Shown here: positions 25,047-34,136 of the stretch, in pieces
How the letters are laid out: every line of letters starts with the position of its first letter
Position numbering within the stretch: position 1 is the first letter of the stretch
Assembly: GCF_020715685.1 (NCBI RefSeq)
Contig: NZ_CP085840.1
Coordinates: 2,790,001 to 2,854,000, forward strand
DNA from: Dermatobacter hominis
GTDB taxonomy: Bacteria; Actinomycetota; Acidimicrobiia; Acidimicrobiales; Microtrichaceae
DNA length: 64,000 nucleotides
Direction: 5' to 3'
Translations under genes and position numbers: made by a program
The notes under the pieces: generated by a model
Database searches by the model: none
What the model was told of the DNA's origin: nothing
What the model saw: the letters and a program-made list of their open reading frames with translations, nothing else

Positions 25047-26668
25047 CGTCGTCTCCTGTCGTCGGTGGCGGGCCCGGAGCCCGCCGTCGTGGTCGCGCCG
25101 TCGGCGCGGTGGTCGGGGTGGCCGGCGGCCCACAGGTGCTGGACGGCGACCGATCGCCAGGGGCGCCAGCGCCCGGCCCGGTCGGCGAGCGCGGCGGGCG
25201 TGGCCGGGATCCCCAGCCGCTCGGCGCCGCGGCGGACGACCAGGTCGGTCACCGGGAAGGCGTCGGGATCGCCGAGCCCGCGCATGGCGATCAGCTCGAC
25301 GGTCCAGGGCCCCACGCCGGGGAGCGCGGCGAGCCCTGCCCTGGCGGCGTCGCGGTCGGCGCCGGGGCCCAGGTCGACCGCGCCGTCGGCGAGCGTCTCC
25401 ACGAGCGCCCTGAGCGTGTCCCGACGCCGCGTGGGCAGCCGGAGCGGCAGGTCGTCGAAGGCCGTCGCCAGCTGCGCGGCGGTCGGGAAGAGGAGCGAGA
25501 CGTCCGAACCCGCACCGTCGGCGTCGCCGTCCCCGGCATCACCGTCGACGCCGTGGCGCAGCGCCTCGGGCAGGGTGTCGCCGATCGCGGCGGCGAGGCG
25601 GGCGGCGTGGGTCCGCACCGCGGACGTGGCGACCTGTTGCGCGAGGACGACGCGGACGGCGAGCTCGTCGCCGTCGACGGTCCGGGGCACGCGCCGCCCG
25701 GGCGCCCGGCGCACCGACCGCCGCAGGAGCGAGTCCGCTGCCAGGACCTCGTCGACGGCGACCGGGTCGGCGTCGAGGTCGAGCAGCCGGCGGCACCGGG
25801 CCACGGCCGAGGTGAGGTCGCGGAGGTCCTCGAGCCGGAGCTCTGCCGCCACGTGGTCGGCGAACGGCGTGAGGGCGACCACCCCGGCGCCGTGCGCCAG
25901 CCGCAGCGAGCGGCGATAGGTCGGCGCGGTCGCGCCGGCGTCGGCCCCGCACCACCCGGCCGCCTCGACCCCGGGGACGGCGGCGTCGAGCAGGTGGCCG
26001 AAGAGCCGGTCCGCGGACAGCGGCGGGCGGAACGGCAGGCGCAGGTGGAGCGTCCCCGGGGTGGCGGCCTGGCGCGCCCGGGCGCGCCGGCGGAGCTCGC
26101 CCGGGGTCAGGTCGTAGACCTCGCGCACCGTCGCGTTGAACTGCCGCACGCTCGAGAAGCCGGCGGCGAAGCAGACCTCGGCGAAGCCCAGGTCGCTGGT
26201 CTCGATGAGCGTGCGGGCGGTGCGCGCCCGCTGGGCCCGGGCCAGGGCGAGCGGTCCCGTGCCGAGCTGGGCCCGGAGCAACCGCTCGACCTGCCGATGG
26301 CTGTAGCCCAGGCGGCGGGCGAGGCCGGGCACGCCCTCCCGGTCCACGGTGCCGTCGGCGATCAGGCGGACCGCCCTGGCCACGACGTCGGCGCGCGGGT
26401 CCCACTCTGGCGAGCCCGGCGAGGCGTCGGGCCGGCACCGCTTGCACGCCCGGAACCCGGCCTGCTGGGCGGCCGCCGCCGTCGGGTAGAAGCGCATGTT
26501 GGTCCGACGGGGCGGCCGGACCGGGCAGCTCGGACGGCAGTAGATCCCGGTGGAGGTCACCGCACCGACGAACCAGCCGTCGAAGCGGGCGTCCTTGGAC
26601 TGCACGGCGAGGTAGCAGCGGTCCTGGTCCAGGAGGAGCTCGTCGGGGGGGACCGTGGTGGCGGGCAC
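25043..26668 (-). CDS. alkA: Ada N-terminal domain / AraC HTH / AlkA glycosylase fusion
   Basis: 541 residues. Residues 1-85 are the Ada methylphosphotriester zinc domain (YCRPSCPVRPP and FRACKRCRPD supply four Cys). Residues about 95-180 are an AraC HTH (RRLGYSHRQVERLLR, FAAGFSSVRQFNATVREVYDLTPGELRR). Residues about 200-520 are AlkA, with HhH LPGVGPWTVELIAMRGLGDPDAFPVTDL holding the catalytic Asp. It senses methylated DNA backbone, activates transcription, and excises 3-methyladenine. GTG 26668 is taken as the start. Operon with ogt; an adaptive response unit. Confidence 0.93.
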   Translation of the reverse strand: MPATTVPPDELLLDQDRCYLAVQSKDARFDGWFVGAVTSTGIYCRPSCPVRPPRRTNMRFYPTAAAAQQAGFRACKRCRPDASPGSPEWDPRADVVARAVRLIADGTVDREGVPGLARRLGYSHRQVERLLRAQLGTGPLALARAQRARTARTLIETSDLGFAEVCFAAGFSSVRQFNATVREVYDLTPGELRRRARARQAATPGTLHLRLPFRPPLSADRLFGHLLDAAVPGVEAAGWCGADAGATAPTYRRSLRLAHGAGVVALTPFADHVAAELRLEDLRDLTSAVARCRRLLDLDADPVAVDEVLAADSLLRRSVRRAPGRRVPRTVDGDELAVRVVLAQQVATSAVRTHAARLAAAIGDTLPEALRHGVDGDAGDGDADGAGSDVSLLFPTAAQLATAFDDLPLRLPTRRRDTLRALVETLADGAVDLGPGADRDAARAGLAALPGVGPWTVELIAMRGLGDPDAFPVTDLVVRRGAERLGIPATPAALADRAGRWRPWRSVAVQHLWAAGHPDHRADGATTTAGSGPATDDRRRR

Positions 26669-26783
26669 CCGTGCAGCCTCGCACGCGACCGGCCGCCGGT
26701 CTGGCGGAAAAGCGACACCGCGGTCGGACCGCCTGGCCCGCGCCGGAGCGGGTCGCGACCGCGGTGCGCGCGAGGATGCGGCC

Positions 26784-27851
26784 GTGCCGGCCCCAGCTCG
26801 CGACATGCCCCCGCCCCCGACCGGATCGTTCGCCAGCGACAACGCGGCGGGCGTGTCGCCCGAGGTCATGGACGCGCTGGCCGCCGCCAACGTCGGCACG
26901 GCGATGGCGTACGGCGACGACGACTGGACCCGCCGCGCCCGGTCGGCGCTGCAGGACGCGTTCGACGCCCCCGTGCGCTCCTACTTCTGCTGGGGCGGCA
27001 CCGGCGCCAACGTCGTCGGGCTCGCCAGCGTGCTGCGGGCCTGGCAGGCGGTAGTGTGCGCGGACTCGGCGCACATCGTCGTCGACGAGTGCGGCGCCCC
27101 GGCGCGGTTCACCGGCGCCACCATCGCCCCCGTCGCCACCGACGACGGGAAGCTGTCGCCCGCGCACCTGGAGCCCTGGCTGCACTGGCAGGGCAGCGAG
27201 CACCACCCGCAGCCCGCCGTCGTGTCGATCACCCAGTCGACCGAGCTCGGCACGCTCTACTCGGTCGACGAGATCGGCGCGCTGTGCGAGGCCGCCCACG
27301 CCGCCGGGTTGCTGGTCCACCTCGACGGCGCCCGGATCGCCAACGCGGTGGTGGCGACCGGTTCGGACCTGTCCACGATGATCCGCGACACGGGCGTCGA
27401 CCTCATGACGTTCGGCCTGACGAAGGATGGCGCCATGTTCGGCGAGACCGTCGTCTTCGTCACGCCGGGCCTCGACTCCGAGGCTCGCTTCGTCCGCAAG
27501 CAGGCGGGCCAGCTCATCTCGAAGAGCCGGTTCGTCGCGGCGCAGGTCGAGGCGCTGCTGACCGACGACCTCTGGCTGCGCAACGCCGAGCACGCCAACC
27601 GCACCGCGGCGTCGCTGGCCCGTGTCGTCGCCGACGTGCCGGGGGTCTCGGTCCAGGGCGCGCCGGCGGTCAACTCGGTGTTCGCCCAGGTCCCCGCCAG
27701 CGCGATCGTCCCGTTGCAGGAGTGGTCGTTCTTCTGGGAGTGGGACCTGACGGTCAGCCTGGTCCGCTGGATGACCAGCTTCGCCACGACCGACGAGGAC
27801 GTGGCACGGTTCGCGGCGGGCGTCCGGGCGATCGTCGCCGACCACGTCTGA
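26784..27851 (+). CDS. low-specificity L-threonine aldolase
   Basis: 355 residues, PLP fold type I. FASDNAAGVSPEVMDALAAANVGTAMAYGDDDWT is the family N-terminus, FCWGGTGANVVGLASVL binds the cofactor phosphate, HLDGARIANA is the pyridine-ring Asp motif, and GLTKDGAMFGE contains the Schiff-base lysine. It cleaves threonine/allo-threonine to glycine and acetaldehyde. GTG 26784 has GAGGA at a good distance; ATG 26805 is an alternative. Divergent from the Ada/AlkA gene. Confidence 0.9.
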   Translation: MPAPARDMPPPPTGSFASDNAAGVSPEVMDALAAANVGTAMAYGDDDWTRRARSALQDAFDAPVRSYFCWGGTGANVVGLASVLRAWQAVVCADSAHIVVDECGAPARFTGATIAPVATDDGKLSPAHLEPWLHWQGSEHHPQPAVVSITQSTELGTLYSVDEIGALCEAAHAAGLLVHLDGARIANAVVATGSDLSTMIRDTGVDLMTFGLTKDGAMFGETVVFVTPGLDSEARFVRKQAGQLISKSRFVAAQVEALLTDDLWLRNAEHANRTAASLARVVADVPGVSVQGAPAVNSVFAQVPASAIVPLQEWSFFWEWDLTVSLVRWMTSFATTDEDVARFAAGVRAIVADHV

Positions 27852-27906
27852 CCGCACCGGCGACCGGCACCACCGACGGCACGAGGACGAACACCGGGGG
27901 GATGAC

Positions 27907-29043
27907 ATGACCGAGGTCCACGGCCACTGCGACGAGCGCTTCAACGCGGTGCGCGACGCGTTCCAGGCGAACTTCGACAACGGGCTCGAGGACGGAGCCA
28001 GCGTGGCGATCGCCGTCGAGGGCGAGCTCGTGGTCGACCTCTGGGGCGGCGTCGCCGACCGTGCGACCGGCGCCCCGTGGGAGGAGGACACGCTCTGCTG
28101 CCTGTGGTCGTCGACGAAGACGATGGCGGCGCTGTGCCTGCTCACGCTGGCCGACCGCGGCCTCGTCGACCTGGACGCGCCGGTCGCGACCTACTGGCCG
28201 GAGTTCGCAGCGAACGGCAAGGACGGCGTGCTCGTCCGCCACGTGATGTCGCACACCGCCGGCCTTCCCGGCTGGGGCAGGCCGATCTCGCTCGACGACC
28301 TCTACGACGTCAGGTCCGCCGCCGCGCTCCTCGCCGACGACGCGCCGTGGTGGGAGCCGGGCACGGCGGCGGGCTACCACGCGGTGACGCAGGGCTTCCT
28401 CCTCGGCGAGCTCGTGCGCCGCGTCACCGGCGACAGCCTCGGCACGTTCTTCCGCACGAACCTGGCCGAGCCGCTCGGCGCGGACTTCCACATCGGCACC
28501 GGTCCCGAGCACGACCACCGGATCGCCACGATCATCCCGCCGACGAAGGCGCTCGGCGGCCGGTCCTCGGCCGGTTCGGTCGGCGAGCGGGCGCTCAACA
28601 ACCCGGTGATCACCGCCGACGTCGGCAACACGGTCGACTACCGCCGGATCGAGCTGCCGGCCTCGAACGGCCACGGCAACGCCCGGTCGATGGCGCAGGT
28701 GCAGAGCATCGTGAGCGGCGGTGGGTCGGTCGGCGGTCGGAGCTTCCTCTCCGAGGACGCCGTCGCCCAGATCTTCCGGGAGCAGTGGGTCGGACCGGAC
28801 CTCGTCCAGGAGATCGACACGCGACTGGGCATCGGCTTCGGCCTGAACGGTCCCGAGGTGCCGGTGAGCGCGAACCCGCGGGCCTGCTTCTGGGGCGGGT
28901 GGGGCGGCTCGGTCGTGATCAACGACCTGGACGCCCGGACGACCTTCGCGTACGGGATGAACCGCATGGGCGACGGCCTGGACACCGACTTCCGGGCCAT
29001 CAGCCTCGTGTTCGCCTGGCAGGCCAGCGCGATGGCCGCATGA
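27907..29043 (+). CDS. beta-lactamase-family serine hydrolase (EstB-like)
   Basis: 378 residues. The class C-type active site is seen: SSTK (S-x-x-K) near residue 68, the Y-x-x motif in GYHAVTQG, and the VMSHTAGLPGW region; GGWGGSVVIND corresponds to the third box. No signal peptide, so probably a cytoplasmic esterase or peptidase rather than a resistance enzyme. GGGGGGATGAC precedes ATG 27907. The last codons and stop are tandemly duplicated downstream (29020-29106). Confidence 0.88.
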   Translation: MTEVHGHCDERFNAVRDAFQANFDNGLEDGASVAIAVEGELVVDLWGGVADRATGAPWEEDTLCCLWSSTKTMAALCLLTLADRGLVDLDAPVATYWPEFAANGKDGVLVRHVMSHTAGLPGWGRPISLDDLYDVRSAAALLADDAPWWEPGTAAGYHAVTQGFLLGELVRRVTGDSLGTFFRTNLAEPLGADFHIGTGPEHDHRIATIIPPTKALGGRSSAGSVGERALNNPVITADVGNTVDYRRIELPASNGHGNARSMAQVQSIVSGGGSVGGRSFLSEDAVAQIFREQWVGPDLVQEIDTRLGIGFGLNGPEVPVSANPRACFWGGWGGSVVINDLDARTTFAYGMNRMGDGLDTDFRAISLVFAWQASAMAA

Positions 29044-29106
29044 GGGAGCAGGCCAGCGCGATGGCCGCATGAGGGAGCAGGCCGGCGCCACGGCCGCACG
29101 AGGGCC
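29020..29106. repeat. 29-base tandem repeat spanning the hydrolase stop codon
   Basis: Two identical 29-base units (29020-29048 and 29049-29077) and a degenerate third (29078-29106). Each perfect unit carries the final codons and TGA of the upstream hydrolase, so a second copy of its C-terminus lies untranslated after the stop. Confidence 0.9.
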
Positions 29107-29133
29107 CGCCTGACCGCGGCGGAGCGAGGTCGG

Positions 29134-29139
29134 TAGCGT
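29134..29139 (+). promoter_or_regulatory. -10 element of a leaderless transcript (map)
   Basis: TAGCGT lies 7 bases before ATG 29147; CTGACC at 29110-29115 may be the -35 (18-base spacer). There is no Shine-Dalgarno. Confidence 0.5.
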
Positions 29140-29146
29140 GGGGCCC

Positions 29147-30133
29147 ATGGGTCCCTCCCGGAACGCGCCGTGCTGGTGCGGCAGCGGCAAGAAGCTGAAG
29201 CGGTGCCACCTGGACCGCGCCCGGCTGGTCCGGCCGGCGGTGCGGATCGGCGCGGTGCGCCCCGAGCGCGCCGTCCCCGAGGGCATCGCCCGGCCCCACT
29301 ACGTGCTCGACGGGACGGTCTGGCCGCCGCCCGAGGCACAGGTCCTCTCGGGTGAGGCGCTCGAGCGGATGCGCCACGCCTGCCGCGTCGCCGCCGAGGT
29401 GCTGGCCGAGACGGTGGCGGCCGTCGGGGTCGGCGTCACCACCGACGAGCTCGACGCCGTCGCGCACGAGGCCTACGTGACCCGGGGCGCCTACCCGTCG
29501 ACGCTCGGCTACCACGACTACCCGAAGTCGATCTGCACCTCGGTGAACGAGGTCCTGTGCCACGGGATCCCCGACGACCGGCCGCTGCAGGACGGCGACA
29601 TCGTCAACGTCGACGTCACGGCGTTCGTCGACGGCATGCACGGCGACACGTCCGCGACCGTGGGCGTCGGCACGATCGCCCCAGAGCTGGCCGTCCTGAT
29701 CGACACGACGCGCGACGCCACGCTGGCCGGGATCGCCAACATCCGCCCGGGTGAGCCGATGCAGCGGGTGGCCGAGGCGGTGACGTCGGTGGCGAAGGAC
29801 CGCGGCTACGGCGTCGTGTCGGAGTACGGCGGGCACGGGATCGGCGAGGTGTTCCACGCCGACCCGCACATCCACCACACGATCACGTCGCGTGACCGGG
29901 CGGTCGCCGTCCCGGGCCTGTGCCTGACCGTGGAGCCGATGCTGCGCACCGGCGCCCCGCGCTTCACGACCGCCGACGACGGGTGGACCGAGGTCCTCGA
30001 CGACGGGATGCCGAGCGCCCAGTTCGAGCACACGGTCGTCGTCACCGGGACCGGCGCCGAGATCCTGACCGTCCTCGCCGACGGCACGAGCGCCGTGTCG
30101 CCGGCCGGGTCGGTGCACGCGCCGGCCGGCTGA
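29147..30133 (+). CDS. map: type I methionine aminopeptidase with SEC-C zinc motif
   Basis: 328 residues. The N-terminal NAPCWCGSGKKLKRCH is a SEC-C metal-binding motif that can contact ribosomes or SecB-like partners. The pita-bread catalytic domain follows, with DGDIVNVDVTAF and GDTSATVGVG (metal Asp residues), EYGGHGIGEVFHADPHIHH (metal His) and TVEPM (metal Glu). It removes initiator Met from nascent proteins. Bacterial actinomycetes often have two map genes; this is the SEC-C type. Start ATG 29147 from the leaderless -10. Confidence 0.93.
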   Translation: MGPSRNAPCWCGSGKKLKRCHLDRARLVRPAVRIGAVRPERAVPEGIARPHYVLDGTVWPPPEAQVLSGEALERMRHACRVAAEVLAETVAAVGVGVTTDELDAVAHEAYVTRGAYPSTLGYHDYPKSICTSVNEVLCHGIPDDRPLQDGDIVNVDVTAFVDGMHGDTSATVGVGTIAPELAVLIDTTRDATLAGIANIRPGEPMQRVAEAVTSVAKDRGYGVVSEYGGHGIGEVFHADPHIHHTITSRDRAVAVPGLCLTVEPMLRTGAPRFTTADDGWTEVLDDGMPSAQFEHTVVVTGTGAEILTVLADGTSAVSPAGSVHAPAG

Positions 30134-30148
30134 CCGCCGGCGCGCCGA

Positions 30149-31201
30149 TCAGCTCGCCGCCTGCGCCGGCACCGCTGCGCCGGTGCCCCACGCCTCGGCC
30201 AGCAGCTCCATGCTGTTCACCCGCGTCTCGGTGGCGTGGCACACGGTCGACACCATGAGCTCGTCGGCACCGGTGCGCGCCGCCAGCTGCTCGAGCTCCT
30301 CGACCGCCCGGTCGGCCGTGCCGACGATGCGGTTCGACCGGGTCGTCCGGGCCACGCCGGCCCACCGGTGGTCGGTCGCCTCCTCGGGGCTCACGAGGCG
30401 GATGCGCTCGCCGGTGCGGATGCCGTGGATCAGCAGCTGGCCCGGCAGGGCCTGGCGCTCGGCCTCCTCCTCGGTGTCGGCCACGAGCACGTTGGCCGAC
30501 ACGATGAGGTGCGGTTCGGGCAGCTCGGCCGACGGCCGGAACGACCGGCGGTAGAGCTCGGCCGCCTCGTCGGTCCCGCCCATGTCGAAGTGGTGGGCGA
30601 ACACGAACCGCAGGCCGAGCAGACCGGCGAGCTGGGCGCTGTAGCCGCTCGAGCCGAGGAGCAGGATCTGCGGCCGCGAGGCGGCGAGCGGCGTCGCCGT
30701 GAAGCGCTCCCACAGTGGCCGTCCGCCGGCGACGAGGTCCCCGCGGACCTCGGGCCGGGGGTCGCCGAGCAGGCCCATCAGATCGAGGAGGTCGCGCGGG
30801 AAGTCCTCGGCCGACAGGTCCTCGGTGCGGCGCAGCGCCATGGCCGTGTACGGGTCGGTGCCGGGGGCACGACCGATGCCGAGGTCGACGCGGCCCGGGT
30901 GCAGCGCCTCGATCGCCGCCACCTGCTCGGCCACGACCAGCGGCGCGTGGTTGGGGAGCATCACGCCACCGGAGCCGACGCGGATCCGCTCGGTCCGGGC
31001 GGCCAGGTGCGCCATCAGCACCGGCGGGTTCGTGCTGGCGACCGAGCTCATGTTGTGGTGCTCGGCCACCCAGAACCGCTCGTAGCCGAGCCGGTCGGCG
31101 GCCTGGGCCAGCTCGGTGGCGCCGAGGAGGGCGTCGCGCGAGGTGCCCTCGGCGGTCACGATGGCGAGCTCGAGCACGGAGAGGGGGACTCGTGGTGTCA
31201 C
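30149..31201 (-). CDS. LLM-class flavin-dependent oxidoreductase
   Basis: 350 residues, of the MsnO8/YceB-like luciferase group: LSVLELAIVTAEGTS, FWVAEHHNMSSVASTNPPVLMAHLAARTERIRVGSGGVMLPNHAPLVVAEQ, GRVDLGIGRAPGTD, and ILLLGSSGYSAQLAG. It is typical of FMN monooxygenases of unknown substrate. GTG 31201 follows a TAGGTT -10 by 6 bases, hence leaderless. It diverges from the thioesterase gene. Confidence 0.85.
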   Translation of the reverse strand: MTPRVPLSVLELAIVTAEGTSRDALLGATELAQAADRLGYERFWVAEHHNMSSVASTNPPVLMAHLAARTERIRVGSGGVMLPNHAPLVVAEQVAAIEALHPGRVDLGIGRAPGTDPYTAMALRRTEDLSAEDFPRDLLDLMGLLGDPRPEVRGDLVAGGRPLWERFTATPLAASRPQILLLGSSGYSAQLAGLLGLRFVFAHHFDMGGTDEAAELYRRSFRPSAELPEPHLIVSANVLVADTEEEAERQALPGQLLIHGIRTGERIRLVSPEEATDHRWAGVARTTRSNRIVGTADRAVEELEQLAARTGADELMVSTVCHATETRVNSMELLAEAWGTGAAVPAQAAS

Positions 31202-31207
31202 CGGCCC

Positions 31208-31213
31208 AACCTA
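31208..31213 (-). promoter_or_regulatory. -10 element of a leaderless transcript (LLM gene)
   Basis: TAGGTT on the minus strand, 6 bases before GTG 31201; no ribosome site is present. Confidence 0.45.
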
Positions 31214-31308
31214 CGGCGCGGCCGAGCCGGGTCGGCATGCGCTGCCCCGTCCTCCCGGCCCCGGATCTCGGTTGCCGCCGGGTCGGTGGCGGGTGGGAGA
31301 GTGACGGC

Positions 31309-32190
31309 ATGGGCACCCCCTTCGGCCACCTGACGACGGTGACGCGGCTCGACGGCCCGCCCGATGCGACGTCGCACCGGTACACCGGGCGCATCGACGA
31401 CTCGTGGGTGCTGCGACCAATGCCGCAGGGCGGCGTGACCACCGCGATCGCGCTCGCGGCGATGGCCGCCGAGCTCGACCACCCCGACCAGCGCCTGCGG
31501 ACGATGCACACGATGTTCACCGCGCAGGTGCCGCACGGTGACGTCGAGGCGGACGTCGAGGTCCTGCGGCGCGGCCGCACGATGTCGCACCTGCGCGCCG
31601 AGGTCCGCTCCCCCGGTGCGGCCCGCGGCCACATCGTCACCGCCGCCTTCGGCGCCGAGCGGGCCGGGTTCGACTTCACCGACATCGCCCCGCCCCCCGA
31701 CGTGCCGCTCCCCGACGACTGCCCGAGCTTCCGCGACCCCCCACCCGAGGACTGGGAGCCTGCGTTCGAGCCGATGCCGTTCTGGATGCTCCGGATGGAG
31801 GGCCGGCCCGCCCTCGGCAACCCGCCCTGGGCCGACTACGAACCCGATCGGGCCGAGCGGGCCAACTGGTACCGCTTCGACGAGGCCCCGCTCCGCGACG
31901 ACGGCACGCTCGACCCGTTCTCGTTCGCGCTGCTGGTCGACACGATGCCCGGAGCCGCCGGCGAGAAGCTCGGGCCCGGGCAGCCGCCGTGGTTCGCGCC
32001 GAGCGTCGACCTCACGCTGCACGTGCTCGACGACTGCCGCTCACCCTGGGTGCTCGCGCACAACACGGCCCGCCACGCGGGCGGCGGGTACGCGTCGGCC
32101 GACATGACGCTCTGGGACTACGGCCCCGGCATGGACGACCCCCGCCCGGTCGCCTACGCCACCCAGGTGTTCCTGTTCTCGATGACCTGA
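31309..32190 (+). CDS. thioesterase family protein (hot-dog fold, TesB-like pair)
   Basis: 293 residues forming two hot-dog-like halves: QGGVTTAIALAAMAAELDHPDQRLRTMHTMFTAQVPHGDVEADVEVLRRGRTMSHLRAEV in the first and PSVDLTLHVLDDCRSPWVLAHNTARHAGGGYASADMTLWDYG in the second. Such proteins hydrolyse acyl-CoA or bind acyl chains; the substrate is unknown. ATG 31309 has GGGAGAG upstream. Probably transcribed with GH15 only by chance; the GH15 gene has its own promoter. Confidence 0.8.
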   Translation: MGTPFGHLTTVTRLDGPPDATSHRYTGRIDDSWVLRPMPQGGVTTAIALAAMAAELDHPDQRLRTMHTMFTAQVPHGDVEADVEVLRRGRTMSHLRAEVRSPGAARGHIVTAAFGAERAGFDFTDIAPPPDVPLPDDCPSFRDPPPEDWEPAFEPMPFWMLRMEGRPALGNPPWADYEPDRAERANWYRFDEAPLRDDGTLDPFSFALLVDTMPGAAGEKLGPGQPPWFAPSVDLTLHVLDDCRSPWVLAHNTARHAGGGYASADMTLWDYGPGMDDPRPVAYATQVFLFSMT

Positions 32191-32251
32191 CGAGGACCGC
32201 GACGAGCCGGCGCGGGCTCGATGAGCCAAGGCGGGGCCCGCTCCGCCCCGT

Positions 32252-32257
32252 TAGCGT
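32252..32257 (+). promoter_or_regulatory. -10 element of a leaderless transcript (GH15)
   Basis: TAGCGT, 7 bases before ATG 32265. Confidence 0.5.
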
Positions 32258-32264
32258 TCGGAGG

Positions 32265-34136
32265 ATGCCGTCGCCCGCCTCCGGCTCACTCATCGAGGAT
32301 CACGCCCTGATCGGCGACACCCGGGGCGTCGCCCTCGTGGACCGCACCGGTTCCATCGACTGGTGGTGCCCCGCCCGGATCGACGCCCCGGCGTGCTTCG
32401 CCGCCCTGCTCGGCACACCCGACCACGGCCACTGGCGCCTCGCCCCGACCGAGCCGGTCCTGCACGTGGAACGGCGCTACGAGCCCGACACGCTCGTCCT
32501 CGAGACGGTCATGACCACCGCGTCCGGCACCGTCGCCGTCATCGACTTCATGACGCCGGAGCACGCGGACCCCACGATCCACCGCCGCGTCGAGGGACGC
32601 GACGGCAGCGTGCGCATGGAGATGGAGCTGGTCGTCCGCTTCGACTACGGGTCGGTCACGCCGTGGGTGCGGGCCACCGGCGACGGGCTGCTGATGGTGG
32701 GCGGCAGCGAGGCGCTGCGGCTCAACAGCCCGGTCCCGCTCCACGGGCGCGACATGCGCACCTACGCCGACTTCAGCGTCGACCGGGGCGAGCACCGCTC
32801 GTTCTCGCTCGCCTGGCACCCGTCGGTCGACCCGGCCCCGCTCCCCCTCGACACGGCCGCCGCCCTGCACGGCACCCGCGGCTGGTGGCGGGCGTGGGTG
32901 TCGCGCTGCACCTACACCGGTCCGTGGCGCGAGGACGTCATCCGCTCGCTCATCACGCTCAAGGCCCTGACGAACAGCCGCACAGGCGCCGTCGCGGCCG
33001 CGGCCACGACCTCGCTGCCCGAGTGGATCGGCGGCGTGCGCAACTGGGACTACCGCTACTCGTGGCTCCGGGACGCCACGTTCACGCTCCAGGCCTTCCT
33101 CGTCACCGGCTTCCACGACGAGGCCGCGGCCTGGTCGCGCTGGCTCCGCCGCGCCGTCGCCGGCAGCCCCGGCGACTTCCAGATCCTCTACGGGGTCGGC
33201 GGGGAACGCCGCCTGCCCGAGCTCGTGCTCGACTGGCTGCCCGGCTACGAGGGCTCGGCCCCGGTCCGCATCGGCAACGCCGCGTCGGGGCAGTTCCAGC
33301 TCGACGTGTTCGGCGAGGTCATGGACGCCGCCGCGACCGCCCGGCGCGCCGGCATGCAGCCCCGCGACGCCGCCGGCGTCGACATCTTCCGCGCCCTCAT
33401 GGCCCACCTCGAGGCGGTGTGGCAGGAGCCCGACGAGGGGATCTGGGAGGTCCGGGGACCGCGCCGCCACTTCACGCACTCGAAGGTGATGGCGTGGGTC
33501 GCGTTCGACCGCGCCGTGCGCATGGCGACGAGCGTCCGCGCCGGCGACCCGATCATCGGCTCGGTCGACGAGCAGCGCGTGGCGCGCTGGGCGGAGCTCC
33601 GCGACGAGGTGCACGCGCAGGTCTGCGAGCGAGGCTGGAACGACGACGTCGGCGCCTTCACGCAGTTCTACGGCTCCGACCGGCTCGACGCGAGCCTCCT
33701 CATGATGATGGCGGTCGGCTTCCTGCCGCCTGACGACCACCGGATGGTGGCGACGATCGAGGCCATCCGCGAGCGCCTGTCGACCGACGGGTTCGTCCGG
33801 CGCTACGAGACCGAGCCGCCCGGGCCCGACGGCACGACGGTCGACGGCCTCCCTCCCGGCGAGGGCGCGTTCCTGCTGACGACGTTCTGGCTGGCCGACG
33901 CCCTCGCGATGATGGGTCGCGTCGACGAGGCCACCGAGGTCTTCGAGCGCCTCCGCGGGCTGCGCAACGACGTCGGCCTGCTGTCGGAGGAGTGGGACCC
34001 GGCGGCGGGGCGGATGCTCGGCAACTTCCCCCAGGCGTTCTCCCACGTGGGCCTCGTCAACACGGCCGCGAACATCGCCGCTGCCGACGGCCGCGGACCC
34101 GGGATGTCGCGAGCCGGGGTAGACCGACCCGCATGA
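32265..34136 (+). CDS. glycoside hydrolase family 15 (trehalase/glucoamylase-like)
   Basis: 623 residues. The N-terminal beta-sandwich starts [26 protein letters not shown], typical of GH15. The (alpha/alpha)6 barrel includes [29 protein letters not shown] (substrate-binding Arg/Asp motif) and [17 protein letters not shown]; the catalytic acids are expected near residues of the [14 protein letters not shown] and [10 protein letters not shown] segments. Actinobacterial homologues include trehalases. It shares a 4-base overlap (ATGA) with fumC. Leaderless start. No trehalose synthesis genes are adjacent. Confidence 0.92.
   Translation: MPSPASGSLIEDHALIGDTRGVALVDRTGSIDWWCPARIDAPACFAALLGTPDHGHWRLAPTEPVLHVERRYEPDTLVLETVMTTASGTVAVIDFMTPEHADPTIHRRVEGRDGSVRMEMELVVRFDYGSVTPWVRATGDGLLMVGGSEALRLNSPVPLHGRDMRTYADFSVDRGEHRSFSLAWHPSVDPAPLPLDTAAALHGTRGWWRAWVSRCTYTGPWREDVIRSLITLKALTNSRTGAVAAAATTSLPEWIGGVRNWDYRYSWLRDATFTLQAFLVTGFHDEAAAWSRWLRRAVAGSPGDFQILYGVGGERRLPELVLDWLPGYEGSAPVRIGNAASGQFQLDVFGEVMDAAATARRAGMQPRDAAGVDIFRALMAHLEAVWQEPDEGIWEVRGPRRHFTHSKVMAWVAFDRAVRMATSVRAGDPIIGSVDEQRVARWAELRDEVHAQVCERGWNDDVGAFTQFYGSDRLDASLLMMMAVGFLPPDDHRMVATIEAIRERLSTDGFVRRYETEPPGPDGTTVDGLPPGEGAFLLTTFWLADALAMMGRVDEATEVFERLRGLRNDVGLLSEEWDPAAGRMLGNFPQAFSHVGLVNTAANIAAADGRGPGMSRAGVDRPA
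34120..34125 (+). promoter_or_regulatory. -10 element inside the GH15 end (fumC)
   Basis: TAGACC, 7 bases before ATG 34133; it would give fumC its own leaderless transcript in addition to coupling with GH15. Confidence 0.4.
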
